From the NCBI RefSeq assembly GCF_019697375.1, contig NZ_JAHCDI010000003.1, positions 620,001-684,000 on the forward strand: a stretch of DNA of 64,000 bases, given 5' to 3'. Below the pieces are notes generated by a model, which was not told the DNA's origin, ran no database searches, and saw only the letters and a program-made list of their open reading frames with translations. Made by a program: the position numbers and the translations under genes. Source of the DNA: Micromonospora tarapacensis. Lineage in GTDB: Bacteria; Actinomycetota; Actinomycetes; Mycobacteriales; Micromonosporaceae. Positions 27,396-37,038 of the stretch are shown here, piece after piece; positions within the stretch are counted from its first letter, which is position 1; each line of letters opens with the position of its first letter.

Positions 27396-27450
27396 GGGAA
27401 AGCGCCGGGAGCCGACGGCGCCGGGGGCGGGTGATGTCGGGCCGGCGGCA

Positions 27451-27456
27451 TAGACT
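27451..27456 (+). promoter_or_regulatory. -10 box (TAGACT) for leaderless pcrA
   Basis: TAGACT ends 9 bases before the ATG of pcrA at 27466, with no ribosome-binding site between. The promoter is divergent from that of the chorismate mutase leader about 60 bases away. Confidence 0.45.
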
Positions 27457-27465
27457 CGCCGTGCG

Positions 27466-29858
27466 ATGCATCCTCTCTTCGACATCCCCGCGTCCCCGCC
27501 CGCGCCTGCCCGGGCACAGCCGCCGCGCCGGACGGGACCCGGCCACCTCGACCCGACGCAGCTGGTGGAGGGACTCAACGGCCCCCAGCGGGACGCCGTC
27601 ACCCACGCCGGCTCACCGCTGCTGATCGTCGCCGGCGCCGGTTCCGGGAAGACCCGGGTGCTGACCCACCGGATCGCGTACCTGCTCGCCGCGCGGGACG
27701 TGCATCCCGGCGAGATCATCGCGATCACCTTCACCAACAAGGCGGCCGGTGAGATGAAGGAGCGGGTGACCGCACTGGTCGGCCCGCGCGCCCGGTTGAT
27801 GTGGGTCTCCACCTTCCATTCCGCCTGCGTCCGGATCCTGCGCGCCGAGCACGAGCACGCCGGCCTCAAGTCCACCTTCTCGATCTACGACGCCGACGAC
27901 TCCCGCCGGCTGATGCAGCTGGTCGCCCGCGAGCTCGACCTGGATCCGAAGCGCTACCCGGCGCGTGGCCTGGCCGCCCAGGTCTCCAACCTGAAGAACG
28001 AGCTGGTGGATCCGGAGGACTTCGCCGTGCGGGCCAGCGGGCCCAACGAGCGTGCCCTCGCCGAGGCCTACACGCTCTACCAGCGCCGGCTGCGCGAGGC
28101 ACATGCGCTGGACTTCGATGACCTGATCATGGCGACGGTGCACCTGTTCCAGTCGCACCCGCACGTCGCGGAGAGCTACCGCCGCCGGTTCCGGCACGTC
28201 CTGGTCGACGAATACCAGGACACGAACCACGCACAGTACGTCCTGATCAAGGAGCTGGTCTCCGGCACCGCCGGCCTCGACCCGGCGGAGCTGTGCGTCG
28301 TCGGAGACGCGGACCAGTCGATCTACGCCTTCCGTGGCGCGACGATCCGCAACATCCTGGAGTTCGAGCGCGACTTCAGCGACGCCCGCACCATCCTGCT
28401 GGAGCAGAACTACCGCTCCACCCAGACCATCCTGAACGCCGCGAACGCGGTGATCGACCGCAACACGTCCCGCAAACCGAAGCGGCTGTGGAGCGATGCG
28501 GGCACGGGTGAGCCGATCGTCGCCTACGTCGCCGACACCGAGCACGCCGAGGCGGACTGGGTGGCCCGGGAGATCGACCGACTGGTCGACGCCGGTGAGA
28601 CCCGTCCGGGGGACGTGGCGGTCTTCTACCGCACCAACGCGCAGTCCCGGGTCTTCGAGGAGGTGTTCATCCGGGTCGGTCTGCCCTACAAGGTCGTCGG
28701 CGGAGTGCGCTTCTACGAGCGCAAGGAGGTCCGTGACGCGTTGGCCTACCTGCGTTCGGTGGTCAACGACGACGACACGGTCAGCCTCCGCCGGATCCTC
28801 AACACGCCGCGCCGGGGCATCGGCGACCGCGCCGAGGCGTGCGTGGAGGCGTTGGCCAACCGGGACCGGGTCTCCTTCGGTGCCGCGCTGCGCCGCGCGA
28901 AGGACGCGCCGGGCATCTCGGCCCGGGCGACCAACGGCATCGCCGACTTCGTCGCGCTGCTCGACTCCGCCCGCGAGTTGGCCGTCGACGGCACCCCGGA
29001 GGAGGTACTGGAGGCGGTGCTGACCCGCTCGGGATACCTGACCGAGCTGGAGGAGAGCCTCGACCCGCAGGACGCCGGTCGGGTCGACAACCTCCAGGAA
29101 CTGGTCAGCGTCGCCCGTGAGTACACCGAGCGGATCGAGGTCGCCGGCGCGGAGGGGGAGCGGGCCACCCTGGCCGGCTTCCTGGAGCAGGTCGCGCTGG
29201 TCGCCGACGCCGACCAGGTCCCCACCGACGACCCCGAGCACCAGGGCGTGGTCACCCTGATGACCCTGCACACCGCCAAGGGCCTGGAGTTCCCGGTGGT
29301 GTTCCTGACCGGCCTGGAGGACGGCGTCTTCCCACACCTGCGCTCACTCGGTGACACCAGGGAGCTGGAGGAGGAGCGGCGGTTGGCGTACGTCGGCATC
29401 ACCCGGGCCCGGCAGCGGCTCTACCTCTCCCGGGCGGTGACCCGCTCTGCCTGGGGTCAGCCGTCCTACAATCCGCCGTCGCGGTTCGTCGAGGAGCTGC
29501 CGCCCGAGCTGGTCCGCTGGGAGCGGACCGAGGGGTCGTACACCTCCTGGGGCGGTGGTGGTGGCGTCGGCGGTCGCGCGGAGCGGATGGCCGACGGTCG
29601 CGGCACCTTCGCGGGGGGCACCCTCGGGCCGTGCAACTGGCGCGGAAGCTCGGCGTGGACGGCAGCCGGCTGGCCACCGCCAGCGAGCTGCCGCAGGGGC
29701 CGAAGGTCACCGCCGGGGACCGGGTCAACCACCAGCGGTACGGGCTGGGCCGGGTGGTGGCCGTCGAGGGGCACGGCCCCGGCGCCCGGGCGCAGATCGA
29801 CTTCGGCGAACAGACGCTCTGGCTGGTGCTGCGGCACGCCCCGATCGAGAAGCTCTGA
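27466..29858 (+). CDS. pcrA: DNA helicase PcrA/UvrD, frameshifted near the 3' end
   Basis: This superfamily 1A 3'-5' helicase acts in nucleotide-excision repair and plasmid or stalled-fork processing. Helicase motifs are in order: A-G-A-G-S-G-K-T (Walker A), F-T-N-K-A-A, D-E-Y-Q-D-T-N (motif II), G-D-A-D-Q-S-I-Y (III), Q-N-Y-R-S (IV), T-L-H-T-A-K-G-L-E-F (V), Y-V-G-I-T-R-A (VI). The frame then leaves the expected one at the G run 29613-29618. Adding one G makes it continue A-V-Q-L-A-R-K-L-G-V-D to the C-terminal Tudor-like domain (V-N-H-Q-R-Y-G-L-G-R-V-V) and stop at 29858. As given, it would read on to 30111. Corrected length is about 797 residues. Confidence 0.9.
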
Positions 29859-29896
29859 GGGACACCGGCCCGGGATTTACGCCGGGCCGGTGTCCC
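29859..29896. terminator. 14-bp hairpin after pcrA
   Basis: GGGACACCGGCCCG and its exact complement start directly after the corrected pcrA stop codon and end 16 bases before the stop of the convergent M23 gene. The location is independent support for the corrected pcrA end at 29858. Confidence 0.8.
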
Positions 29897-29911
29897 GGCG
29901 GGTCGACCGAC

Positions 29912-30688
29912 TCAGCAGGCCACGTCGAGGCCCCGGGCGCGCAGGAACGGCGCCGGGTCGATCTGGTTCCACAGCTGGCCCTGATGCACCTCGAAGTGCA
30001 GGTGCGGGCCTGTGGAGTCGCCGGTGGATCCCTCCAGGCCGATGGTCTGCCCGGTGCCGACCTTCTCGCCCACGCTCACCCTGGCCGTGCTCAGGTGGGC
30101 GTAATGGGTGAGGTAGCCGTTGCCGTGGTCGACGAAGACGGAGATGCCATAGCCGTCGCCGACGTCGCCGGCCTTGGTCACGGTGCCGGCGAACGCGGCG
30201 CGGACGGGGGTGCCGGCGGGCTGCGCGAAGTCGATGCCGGCGTGCAGGGTGCCCCACCGGGGCCCGTAGCAGGAGGTGACGGCGGCTCCTGCCATCGGGA
30301 TGACCCAGGACGATTTCGGCGCCGCGCTCCTGGTCGATTTCGGCGCCGCCCTGGTGGCCTTCGTGGCCTTCGGGCTGGGCTTCGCGGTCGGGCTCGCGTC
30401 GGCGGTCGGGCTCGTCGACGCGGCGGGCGTCGGGCTGTCCGGGGTGACCGGGCCGCGGGCCGAGCGGTCGGCCCGGTCGGCGGCCTCGGTCCGGGCCTGC
30501 GCGTCAAGGGCGACCAGGCCCGGGGCCGGGCTTTCCTCCCGGGTAACGGCGACGACCGCACCGACGCCGAGGCCGACCAGAGCGACCGCACCGACCATCA
30601 GGAAGCGGCCGCGCCAGCCGAGGCGGCGCCGGTGCCGGGCGGGGGTGTGGGGGATCTTGCGGGTCGGGGTCGAGCTGTCGTCCTGCAC
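29912..30688 (-). CDS. M23 family peptidoglycan endopeptidase, membrane-anchored, copy 1
   Basis: The 258-residue protein has a basic N-terminus, one membrane helix at about residues 28-50, a low-complexity Ala/Pro/Thr/Lys linker, and a LysM-less M23 domain at the C-terminus. Zinc ligands are visible as H-A-G-I-D and H-L-H-F-E. It should cut peptidoglycan cross-links or act as a wall-binding activator outside the cell. GTG 30688 was chosen because GGTGAGG lies 6 bases upstream; the frame is open to 30946 but that part is not conserved in character. It lies behind a second M23 gene, separated by a terminator. Confidence 0.85.
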   Translation of the reverse strand: MQDDSSTPTRKIPHTPARHRRRLGWRGRFLMVGAVALVGLGVGAVVAVTREESPAPGLVALDAQARTEAADRADRSARGPVTPDSPTPAASTSPTADASPTAKPSPKATKATRAAPKSTRSAAPKSSWVIPMAGAAVTSCYGPRWGTLHAGIDFAQPAGTPVRAAFAGTVTKAGDVGDGYGISVFVDHGNGYLTHYAHLSTARVSVGEKVGTGQTIGLEGSTGDSTGPHLHFEVHQGQLWNQIDPAPFLRARGLDVAC

Positions 30689-30915
30689 GGCGGACCTCAC
30701 CGGAATCGAGTGGCACGTGACCTCGAAATCCTGGTGTCGGTCCGGGTGGCCACGGGTATCGGGGGTTCGGTGGCGCACCGACGGCAGCCGGTGCGCTGTC
30801 CAGGTCTGTCCGCTGCTGTCGCCGATGCCCGGCGCGGCCGGCCGAGGGCGCTGTGACGTCGGGCACAGTCTGCGTCGTGAGCTGGGACACTTCGCGGGCC
30901 ACCGGGAAACGTGAA

Positions 30916-30943
30916 ACCGCCCGGATCGATCGATCCGGGCGGT
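30916..30943. terminator. Perfect 28-base palindrome between the two M23 genes
   Basis: ACCGCCCGGATCGA is followed immediately by its exact reverse complement. It lies 20 bases after the stop of the second M23 gene on the minus strand, so it is a terminator for that gene. The 270 bases from here to the first M23 gene hold no other gene I can support. Confidence 0.75.
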
Positions 30944-30962
30944 CAACGGGCGTTACGGCGCG

Positions 30963-31676
30963 TCAGGACTCCGCTACCTCGCTGTAGATTGCCTCGACTT
31001 GCAGCTTGATGTCCACTCCGCGCTCCTGCAGCCACGGCACCGGGTCTAGCGGCTTGCCCTTGACATGGATCTCCAGGTGCAGGTGAGGGCCGTAGGAGTG
31101 GCCGGTGTTGCCGACCAGGCCGAGCTGGTCGCCGGCCTTGACCTGCTGGCCCTCCCGGACGCTGACCGCGGAGGAGTGGCCGTAGATCGCCTCGCTGCCG
31201 TCGGCGTGCTGGACGATGACCGCGTTGCCGTAGCCGCCGAACCAGCCGGCCTTCGTGACCGTGCCCTCGTGGATCGCGACGTACGGCGTGCCCTCGGGGG
31301 TGACCAGGTCGATGCCGGTGTGCAGCTTGCCCCAGCGCATCCCGTAGGGGGAGTTGAAGTCGTAGCCGTGCAGCGGCAGCAACCAGGTGCCGGAGTCGGT
31401 CGCGCTCTCCGGGCCGCTGCGGCTGTCGCGGGAGGCCCGCTCCGCGGCATCGGCCCGCTCGGCAGCGCCCTGGTTGCTGATCGACGCCTGCTTGAGCTCG
31501 TCGAGCACCGTGGGGCTGACGTCCTTGGCGTCCGGCATCGCGCTGGCGCCCAGGGCGACCACACCGGCACCGACGAAGGCGGTGGTGACGACCGCGGCGT
31601 ACCGGCTGCGCGGGGGGGTGGGTACGCGACGGCGGCCGCGATATCGATCGGGCTCAGACGACAGGCGCTGGCGCAC
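30963..31676 (-). CDS. M23 family peptidoglycan endopeptidase, membrane-anchored, copy 2
   Basis: The 237-residue protein has an Arg-rich start, a membrane helix at about residues 28-45, a coiled-coil-like charged stretch (E-R-A-D-A-A-E-R-A), and an M23 domain with H-T-G-I-D and H-L-H-L-E-I-H as zinc-binding marks and G-N-T-G-H-S-Y-G-P before the last motif. GTG 31676 is decided by GGAGG six bases upstream. It is related to the neighbouring M23 gene but has a different linker, so the pair is an older duplication. Confidence 0.87.
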   Translation of the reverse strand: MRQRLSSEPDRYRGRRRVPTPPRSRYAAVVTTAFVGAGVVALGASAMPDAKDVSPTVLDELKQASISNQGAAERADAAERASRDSRSGPESATDSGTWLLPLHGYDFNSPYGMRWGKLHTGIDLVTPEGTPYVAIHEGTVTKAGWFGGYGNAVIVQHADGSEAIYGHSSAVSVREGQQVKAGDQLGLVGNTGHSYGPHLHLEIHVKGKPLDPVPWLQERGVDIKLQVEAIYSEVAES

Positions 31677-31790
31677 GCACACCCTCCGTTGTCGGGGTTC
31701 CGATGCGGTCGGCCGTCGTCCGGATCTGGTGACCCGTCCGCCGGCTGGTCGCGTCGTCACCCGTCCGTAGACCTGATGACAACCGTGGAC

Positions 31791-31819
31791 ACGGTAGCCA
31801 ACCGTTGGTCGTGTCACAA
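31791..31819 (-). promoter_or_regulatory. Promoter of M23 copy 2 with a leader of about 110 bases
   Basis: On the minus strand TTGTGA (31814-31819) and TACCGT (31791-31796) have the ideal 17-base spacing. Transcription would start near 31784, leaving a leader of about 108 bases before GTG 31676. The leader contains the inverted pair GGTGAC/GTCACC. The rest of the 480-base gap to the B12 gene (about 31820-32110) shows no gene I can support. Confidence 0.5.
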
Positions 31820-32124
31820 GCCGGAGCGCCGAATTGGCCGCAACGATCTGTCCCTTTCCGTCCGTGATTGTCATGGCTCATGCCGGTGGCGGGCTGCCCT
31901 CGTTATCGTCCGTTCGTCGCACACCGTGACCGATCGGCGGAGTCGTCCCGCTTGACGCGACCCTGGGCGGACAGTGTCGCTACGTGAGGTTGTGGTGGCG
32001 TCGTGTTCCTTGGCCCCGGCCGCGCCGCCGGACCTGCCGCCCGCCCGGCCCGGTCGCCGCGTCGGCGGCCGTCTGTGCGGCCCCCGTTCCCCGGCCCCGG
32101 CCGGGCGGGTTACCGTTCGTCCAG

Positions 32125-32163
32125 GTGAGTGCCGCAGAGCCGGTGAAAGGGATGCCCAGATGA
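32125..32163 (+). CDS. Possible leaderless upstream ORF coupled to the B12-binding gene
   Basis: TACCGT at 32111-32116 is followed after 8 bases by GTG 32125, which opens a 12-codon frame ending in TGA that overlaps the next gene's start as ATGA. The arrangement would let ribosomes loaded on a leaderless message pass to the mutase gene. It may instead be the true N-terminus of that gene with one base missing. Nothing in the peptide itself is recognisable. Confidence 0.35.
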   Translation: MSAAEPVKGMPR

Positions 32164-32564
32164 GCTCTCATGTTCGGGTCGTCGTCGCCAAGCCGGGCCT
32201 GGACGGCCACGACCGTGGCGCCAAGGTGGTGGCGCGCGCCCTCCGGGACGCCGGCATGGAGGTCGTCTACACCGGCCTGCACCAGACCCCGGAACAGATC
32301 GTGGAGACCGCGATCCAGGAGGACGCCGACGCCGTCGGTCTGTCGGTGCTGTCGGGAGCGCACATGACGCTGTTCCGCCGCGTCCTGGAGTTGCTCGGCG
32401 AGCGGGACGCCCGGGACATCGTGGTCTTCGGCGGCGGCATCATCCCGGAAGCCGACCTTCCGGAGTTGGAGCGGCTCGGTGTCGCCAAGATCTTCACGCC
32501 GGGTGCCACCACGCAGTCCATCGTGGAGTGGGTCCGGAGCAACGTCGCCCAGCCGGTGGGCTGA
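32160..32564 (+). CDS. Cobalamin B12-binding mutase small subunit (IcmB-like)
   Basis: The 134-residue protein is a free-standing B12-binding domain like the small subunit of isobutyryl-CoA mutase and the C-terminus of methylmalonyl-CoA mutase. It has D-G-H-D-R-G, which supplies the His ligand to cobalt, then S-V-L-S-G-A-H and F-G-G-G-I-I-P. No large subunit is in the window, so the partner enzyme is unknown. The sucCD genes downstream, which handle succinyl-CoA, fit a methylmalonyl- or butyryl-CoA rearrangement. ATG 32160 has AAGGGA upstream. Confidence 0.87.
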   Translation: MSSHVRVVVAKPGLDGHDRGAKVVARALRDAGMEVVYTGLHQTPEQIVETAIQEDADAVGLSVLSGAHMTLFRRVLELLGERDARDIVVFGGGIIPEADLPELERLGVAKIFTPGATTQSIVEWVRSNVAQPVG

Positions 32565-32589
32565 GCAACCGGGGCGAGGCCCCGACGTC

Positions 32590-32622
32590 GGCCCCTCCCC
32601 CTGCGCGCAGGGGGGAGGGGCC
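32590..32622. terminator. G/C-rich hairpin after the B12-binding gene
   Basis: GGCCCCTCCCCCTGC pairs with its complement containing one extra G, around a 2-base loop. It begins 25 bases after the stop codon at 32564. Confidence 0.75.
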
Positions 32623-32905
32623 GGACGCACCCCTCACACGTCCGGCCCCTCTATGCACGATGCCCCGCCGCCACCCCTCGACCGACAGGGCATCGGCCGT
32701 TTCGTCGCCGCGCCTCTCAGCGCTCCGACACCTGACTCAACGACGCCCTTCCGGCGGGGTTACGCGCGGCCGGCGAGATCCCGCGCCGACCCGGCAAGAT
32801 CGCCCGAACGGGTGACGGCGGGCACCGGGCGCCCGGTGGTACGGCCCCGGTGACACTGCGTCGTGGCGAGGCTGTGCATTACCGCACACCGAGCACCCGC
32901 TGTCG

Positions 32906-32963
32906 TTGCCGGCGGTGCCGGCATCGCTAGGCTGCGCCAATGGCCTGCGTCAACTTCCACTGA
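32906..32963 (+). promoter_or_regulatory. Promoter and seven-codon upstream ORF before sucC
   Basis: TTGCCG (32906-32911) and TAGGCT (32928-32933) are spaced 16 bases. Six bases after the -10 box, ATG 32940 opens a seven-codon frame (M-A-C-V-N-F-H) closed by TGA at 32961-32963. It would be translated from a leaderless end and could influence sucC, which starts 82 bases later with a weak ribosome site. A second TANNNT-like box (CATACGCT near 32990) may be another promoter. In the rest of the 480-base gap from 32565 I see no gene. Confidence 0.4.
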
Positions 32964-33045
32964 TGCCAGGCACCACACTGTTTTCTTTCCATACGCTGGT
33001 GGCGGCGCGACGGTGCGCCGCAGAGACGGGACGGGACGCGCAAAC

Positions 33046-34224
33046 GTGGACCTGTACGAGTACCAGGGGCGGGACCTGTTCGAACGGCACGGGCTTCCCG
33101 TGCTCGCCGGCGGCGTCGCCACGACCCCTGAGGAGGCCCGCGCGATCGCCGAACGCCTCGGCGGCCGGGTGGTTGTCAAGGCACAGGTGAAGGTCGGCGG
33201 GCGAGGCAAGGCGGGCGGCGTCAAGCTGGCCGAGGGCGCGGAGGAGACGGTGGCCCGCGCCACCGACATCCTCGGTATGGACATCAAGGGTCACCCGGTC
33301 CACAAGGTCATGATCACGGTGACCGCCGACGTGGCCGAGGAGTACTACTTCTCGTACCTGCTCGACCGGGCGAACCGCACCTTCCTCTGCATCGCCAGCG
33401 TCGCTGGCGGTATGGACATCGAGCAGGTCGCCGCCGAGACCCCGGACCAGGTCGTCAAGGCTCCGATCGACGCGGTCAAGGGCGTGGACGAGGCGACGGC
33501 CCGGGAGATCGTCAGCGCGGCCGGCTTCCCGGCCGAGGTCGCCGACCAGGTCGTCGACGTCGCGGTGGGCCTGTGGCGGGCATTCGTCGCCGAGGACGCC
33601 ACCCTGGTCGAGGTGAACCCGCTGGCCCAGACCAGGGAAGGCAAGCTGCTGCTGCTGGACGCCAAGGTCTCGCTCGACGAGAACGCCGGCTTCCGGCATC
33701 CGGACCACGAGGCGCTGGTCGACCAGGCGACCGTGGATCCGCTGGAGCAGGCCGCGAAGGAGAAGGACCTCAACTACGTCAAGCTCGACGGCGAGGTCGG
33801 CATCATCGGCAACGGTGCGGGTCTGGTGATGTCCACTCTCGACGTGGTCGCCTACGCCGGCGAGCGGCACGGCAACGTCAAGCCGGCCAACTTCCTCGAC
33901 ATCGGCGGCGGCGCAAGCGCCGCGGTGATGGCCAACGGGCTGGAGATCGTGCTCTCCGACCCGGCGGTCAGGAGCGTCTTCGTCAACGTCTTCGGCGGCA
34001 TCACGGCCTGCGACGCGGTCGCGAACGGCATCGTGCAGGCGCTGGCCCTGCTCGACCAGCGGGGCGAGCGGGTCACCAAGCCGCTCGTCGTACGCCTCGA
34101 CGGCAACAACGCCGAGGCAGGTCGGGCGATCCTGGACGGGGCGAACAACCCGCTGATCGAGCGGGTCGACACCATGGACGGCGCGGCCGAGCGGGCCGCC
34201 GAGCTGGCAGCTGCGGGGGTCTGA
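33046..34224 (+). CDS. sucC: Succinate-CoA ligase (ADP-forming), beta subunit
   Basis: Succinyl-CoA synthetase conserves the energy of succinyl-CoA as ATP or GTP in the TCA cycle. The 392-residue beta subunit begins [12 protein letters not shown], has the ATP-grasp fold ([20 protein letters not shown]) and the CoA-ligase domain with [13 protein letters not shown] 33046 matches the family start; only a weak ribosome site precedes it. It is followed after 3 bases by sucD. Confidence 0.96.
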   Translation: MDLYEYQGRDLFERHGLPVLAGGVATTPEEARAIAERLGGRVVVKAQVKVGGRGKAGGVKLAEGAEETVARATDILGMDIKGHPVHKVMITVTADVAEEYYFSYLLDRANRTFLCIASVAGGMDIEQVAAETPDQVVKAPIDAVKGVDEATAREIVSAAGFPAEVADQVVDVAVGLWRAFVAEDATLVEVNPLAQTREGKLLLLDAKVSLDENAGFRHPDHEALVDQATVDPLEQAAKEKDLNYVKLDGEVGIIGNGAGLVMSTLDVVAYAGERHGNVKPANFLDIGGGASAAVMANGLEIVLSDPAVRSVFVNVFGGITACDAVANGIVQALALLDQRGERVTKPLVVRLDGNNAEAGRAILDGANNPLIERVDTMDGAAERAAELAAAGV

Positions 34225-34227
34225 CGT

Positions 34228-35115
34228 ATGGCTATCTGGCTGACCAAGGACTCGAAGGTCATCGTCCAGGGGATGACCGGTTCCGAGGGTTCCAAGCACA
34301 CCCGGCGGATGCTCGTCGCCGGCACGAATGTGGTGGGCGGCGTCAACCCGCGCAAGGCGGGCACCACCGTCGACTTCGACGGCACCGAACTGCCGGTCTT
34401 CGCCGGGGTCACCGACGCGATGAAGGACACCGGCGCGGACGTCACCGTCATCTTCGTGCCGCCGCAGTTCACCAAGGGTGCGGTCATCGAGGCGATCGAC
34501 GCCGAGATCCCGCTGGCCGTGGTGATCACCGAGGGGGTGCCGGTGCATGACACCGCCGCCTTCTGGGCGTACAACGTGACGAAGGGCGAGCGGACCCGGA
34601 TCATCGGCCCGAACTGCCCCGGGATCGCCTCACCCGGCGCCTCCAACGCCGGCATCATCCCGGCCGACATCACCGGCAGCGGCCGGATCGGCCTGGTCAG
34701 CAAGAGCGGCACGCTGACCTACCAGATGATGTACGAACTGCGCGACATCGGCTTCTCGACCTGCGTCGGCATCGGCGGCGACCCGATCATCGGGACGACC
34801 CACATCGACGCGCTGGCGGCGTTCGAGGCCGACCCGGACACCGACGCCATCGTCATGATCGGTGAGATCGGCGGCGACGCGGAGGAGCGGGCGGCCGAGT
34901 TCATCAAGGCCAACGTCACCAAGCCGGTCGTCGGCTACATCGCCGGTTTCACCGCGCCCCCCGGCAAGACCATGGGGCACGCCGGTGCGATCATCTCCGG
35001 TTCGGCGGGCACCGCCGACGCCAAGAAGGCGGCGCTGGAGGCGGCCGGCGTCAAGGTCGGCAAGACGCCGACCGAGACCGCCGAGCTGATGCGTGAGATC
35101 ATGTCCGCCGGCTGA
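34228..35115 (+). CDS. sucD: Succinate-CoA ligase, alpha subunit
   Basis: The 295-residue alpha subunit binds CoA through an N-terminal Rossmann fold (V-Q-G-M-T-G-S-E-G) and carries the phosphohistidine His 251 in M-G-H-A-G-A-I-I. The segment I-G-P-N-C-P-G is typical. It begins 3 bases after sucC, so the two subunits are made together, and a terminator follows at 35139. Confidence 0.96.
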   Translation: MAIWLTKDSKVIVQGMTGSEGSKHTRRMLVAGTNVVGGVNPRKAGTTVDFDGTELPVFAGVTDAMKDTGADVTVIFVPPQFTKGAVIEAIDAEIPLAVVITEGVPVHDTAAFWAYNVTKGERTRIIGPNCPGIASPGASNAGIIPADITGSGRIGLVSKSGTLTYQMMYELRDIGFSTCVGIGGDPIIGTTHIDALAAFEADPDTDAIVMIGEIGGDAEERAAEFIKANVTKPVVGYIAGFTAPPGKTMGHAGAIISGSAGTADAKKAALEAAGVKVGKTPTETAELMREIMSAG

Positions 35116-35138
35116 GCGGAGCAGCGACCACGCCCAGC

Positions 35139-35165
35139 GAGGGGCCGACCGATGGTCGGCCCCTC
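35139..35165. terminator. 12-bp hairpin between sucD and a convergent small gene
   Basis: GAGGGGCCGACC pairs exactly with GGTCGGCCCCTC over a 3-base loop. It starts 24 bases after sucD and touches the stop codon of the small minus-strand gene. Confidence 0.75.
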
Positions 35166-35421
35166 AGCGGTTCCAGTACGGGTAGTTCCCGGTCGCCTGG
35201 AGGATCAGGCTGACGACGATGTTCAGCACGCCCAGGCCGATGGCCACGTAGCCGAGCACCGGCGACTGCCGGAACCGCCGCGCGTCGCGTATCGACAGCC
35301 AGCCGAAGACGATGCCGAGGATGCCGCAGCACAGCACGCCGGTCACGATGCCCAGCACGCCCCAGAGGGTGGTGCGGTCGCGGCCGGCGGGCGGCGGGGG
35401 CGGTGGATACGGAGCGTTCAC
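35164..35421 (-). CDS. Small DUF4190-like membrane protein
   Basis: The 85-residue protein has a Pro-rich start (M-N-A-P-Y followed by prolines) and two hydrophobic helices joined by the short loop G-W-L-S-I-R-D-A-R-R. This is the pattern of DUF4190 proteins, whose role is unknown. It lies convergent to sucD and upstream of, but divergent from, the DUF6350 gene. Confidence 0.7.
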   Translation of the reverse strand: MNAPYPPPPPPAGRDRTTLWGVLGIVTGVLCCGILGIVFGWLSIRDARRFRQSPVLGYVAIGLGVLNIVVSLILQATGNYPYWNR

Positions 35422-35583
35422 GGCTGCCCTCCGGTCGCTTGTTGCCGCGACATCGCCGCACGGCCCCTGTGCCCGAGGCTAAAGGAGGTCGGCGCCCACG
35501 CACGCCGGATCAGGCGAACTCGCCACCGGAGATGGGGCGGTGTCGGGCAGCCGACGCGGGCACGGCATGCCAGAGTAGAGCCG

Positions 35584-36873
35584 ATGTCCTTCGTCACCCC
35601 TGACCAGCCTCGTCGGGCCACCGACGCCCGTGGGGCCGGCGCCCGGCCACCCGGCCGCGCCGGCCCGCCGCGCCGGGTGCCGGCTCCCCGGGCCGCGCCC
35701 GCGGGCCGCAGCCACCCGCCGCTGGTGGTCGCCGCCCTGGTCGCCGCCGTCGGGGCCGCGGTCACCTCCTGGCTGCCGGTGGCGTTGGTGCTCTGGCTGT
35801 TCCAACTGAGCGAGGGTGCCGCCAGCCTGCCCGGCGCCGTGCGGGCCGGAGCGGCCGGATGGTTGCTCGGGCACGGGGTGCCACTGGCCACGGACGCGGG
35901 CACCCTGGGGCTGGCCCCGCTCGCGGTGACGGTGCTGGCCGGGTGGCGGCTGATCCGCGCCGGGGTGCACGTCAGCCGCGCGATCGGCGCTCGCGGTGGC
36001 CGGTCCCCGGGTCGTACGCTCACCGCCGCCGTGGCGGTGGGCATCGCGTACGCGCTGCTGGGTGCGCTCGCCGCGATGCTGGTCGGGGCCGGCGGTCCCG
36101 GTGTGTCGCCGGTGCGCGCCGGGCTGACGCTCGCGGCGATCGGCACGCTCGCCGCCGGCGTGGGAGCCGCCCGCACCACCGGGCTGGCGGAGGTGTTCGA
36201 GCAGGCGCCGGTGCCGTTTCGGGAAGGTGTCCGCGCCGGTCTGGCGGCCGGCCTGGCGTTGCTAGGTGCGGGAGCGGCGGTGGCGGGACTGGCCGTGGCG
36301 ACCGGTGGTGGTGACGCGGCCGACCTGATCGGCGCCTACCGCACGGGAGTGGCCGGACAGGCCGGCATCACCCTGGTCAGCCTGGCGTACGCGCCCAACG
36401 CCACCGTGTGGTCGGTGAGCTACCTGCTCGGCCCCGGCTTCGCCGTGGGCACCGACACGGCGGTACGCACCAGCGAGGTCTCCGTCGGTGCCCTGCCGGC
36501 CCTGCCGTTGTTCGCCGGCCTGCCCAGCGGGCCGGTCGACGGGGTCGGTGCGGTCGCCGTCCTGGTGTTGCCCGTCCTGGTGGGGATGGCCACCGGGTGG
36601 CTGCTTTCCCGCCGGTTGCTGCGGCTGACCGCCGCCGAGCGGGCGCCCTTGCCCTGGAGGCGGCTGCTCGCCCCGGCCGCGCTCGCCGGACCGGTCGCCG
36701 GCCTGCTGCTGGGCGCCGCCGCGGAGGCCTCCGGCGGGCCGCTGGGCGCCGGTCGGCTGGCGGAGGTCGGTCCGGTCGGCTGGCAGGTGGCGCTGGCGGC
36801 GGTCGTGGTCACCGGCGGCGGTGCGCTGCTCGGTGCCGCCGCCACCCGCTGGTCCACCCGGTTCACCGGCTGA
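35584..36873 (+). CDS. DUF6350 family multi-pass membrane protein
   Basis: The 429-residue protein has a disordered Pro/Arg N-terminus of about 45 residues and then about ten hydrophobic helices. It has the family features N-A-T-V-W-S-V-S-Y-L-L-G-P-G-F and W-L-L-G-H-G. It has been linked by annotation to PerM-like cell division proteins, but I cannot confirm a function. The position between sucCD and purN-purH is conserved in Streptomyces as I know it. ATG 35584 follows the -10-like TAGAGC very closely, so it may be leaderless. Confidence 0.8.
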   Translation: MSFVTPDQPRRATDARGAGARPPGRAGPPRRVPAPRAAPAGRSHPPLVVAALVAAVGAAVTSWLPVALVLWLFQLSEGAASLPGAVRAGAAGWLLGHGVPLATDAGTLGLAPLAVTVLAGWRLIRAGVHVSRAIGARGGRSPGRTLTAAVAVGIAYALLGALAAMLVGAGGPGVSPVRAGLTLAAIGTLAAGVGAARTTGLAEVFEQAPVPFREGVRAGLAAGLALLGAGAAVAGLAVATGGGDAADLIGAYRTGVAGQAGITLVSLAYAPNATVWSVSYLLGPGFAVGTDTAVRTSEVSVGALPALPLFAGLPSGPVDGVGAVAVLVLPVLVGMATGWLLSRRLLRLTAAERAPLPWRRLLAPAALAGPVAGLLLGAAAEASGGPLGAGRLAEVGPVGWQVALAAVVVTGGGALLGAAATRWSTRFTG

Positions 36874-36993
36874 GCCCACGGCCGCCACCGGCTGGTTCCA
36901 CCCCGGCTTGGCGGCCGAGGTCGGGCCGCACCCGTCGCCCCGGCTGCCGGGCGGGTCTCCCGGGTCGCCGATGTGCCGCCGGCGCGACCACCC

Positions 36994-37029
36994 GTCGAGG
37001 GGCGCCCGGTGCTCCGGACGCCCCTCGAC
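36994..37029. terminator. 11-bp hairpin between convergent genes
   Basis: GTCGAGGGGCG pairs exactly with CGCCCCTCGAC across a 14-base loop. It separates the DUF6350 gene from the convergent proline-rich DUF4190 gene ending at 37039. Confidence 0.65.
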
Positions 37030-37038
37030 CAGCTTCGC

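Noticed and set aside
31677..31790. c-di-AMP (ydaO-type) riboswitch in the M23 leader
   Set aside because: The position and a CGGAACCCCGACAACGG stretch are suggestive, but the conserved G-rich core and the GGGUGAAUC-like block are absent, so I keep only the promoter call.
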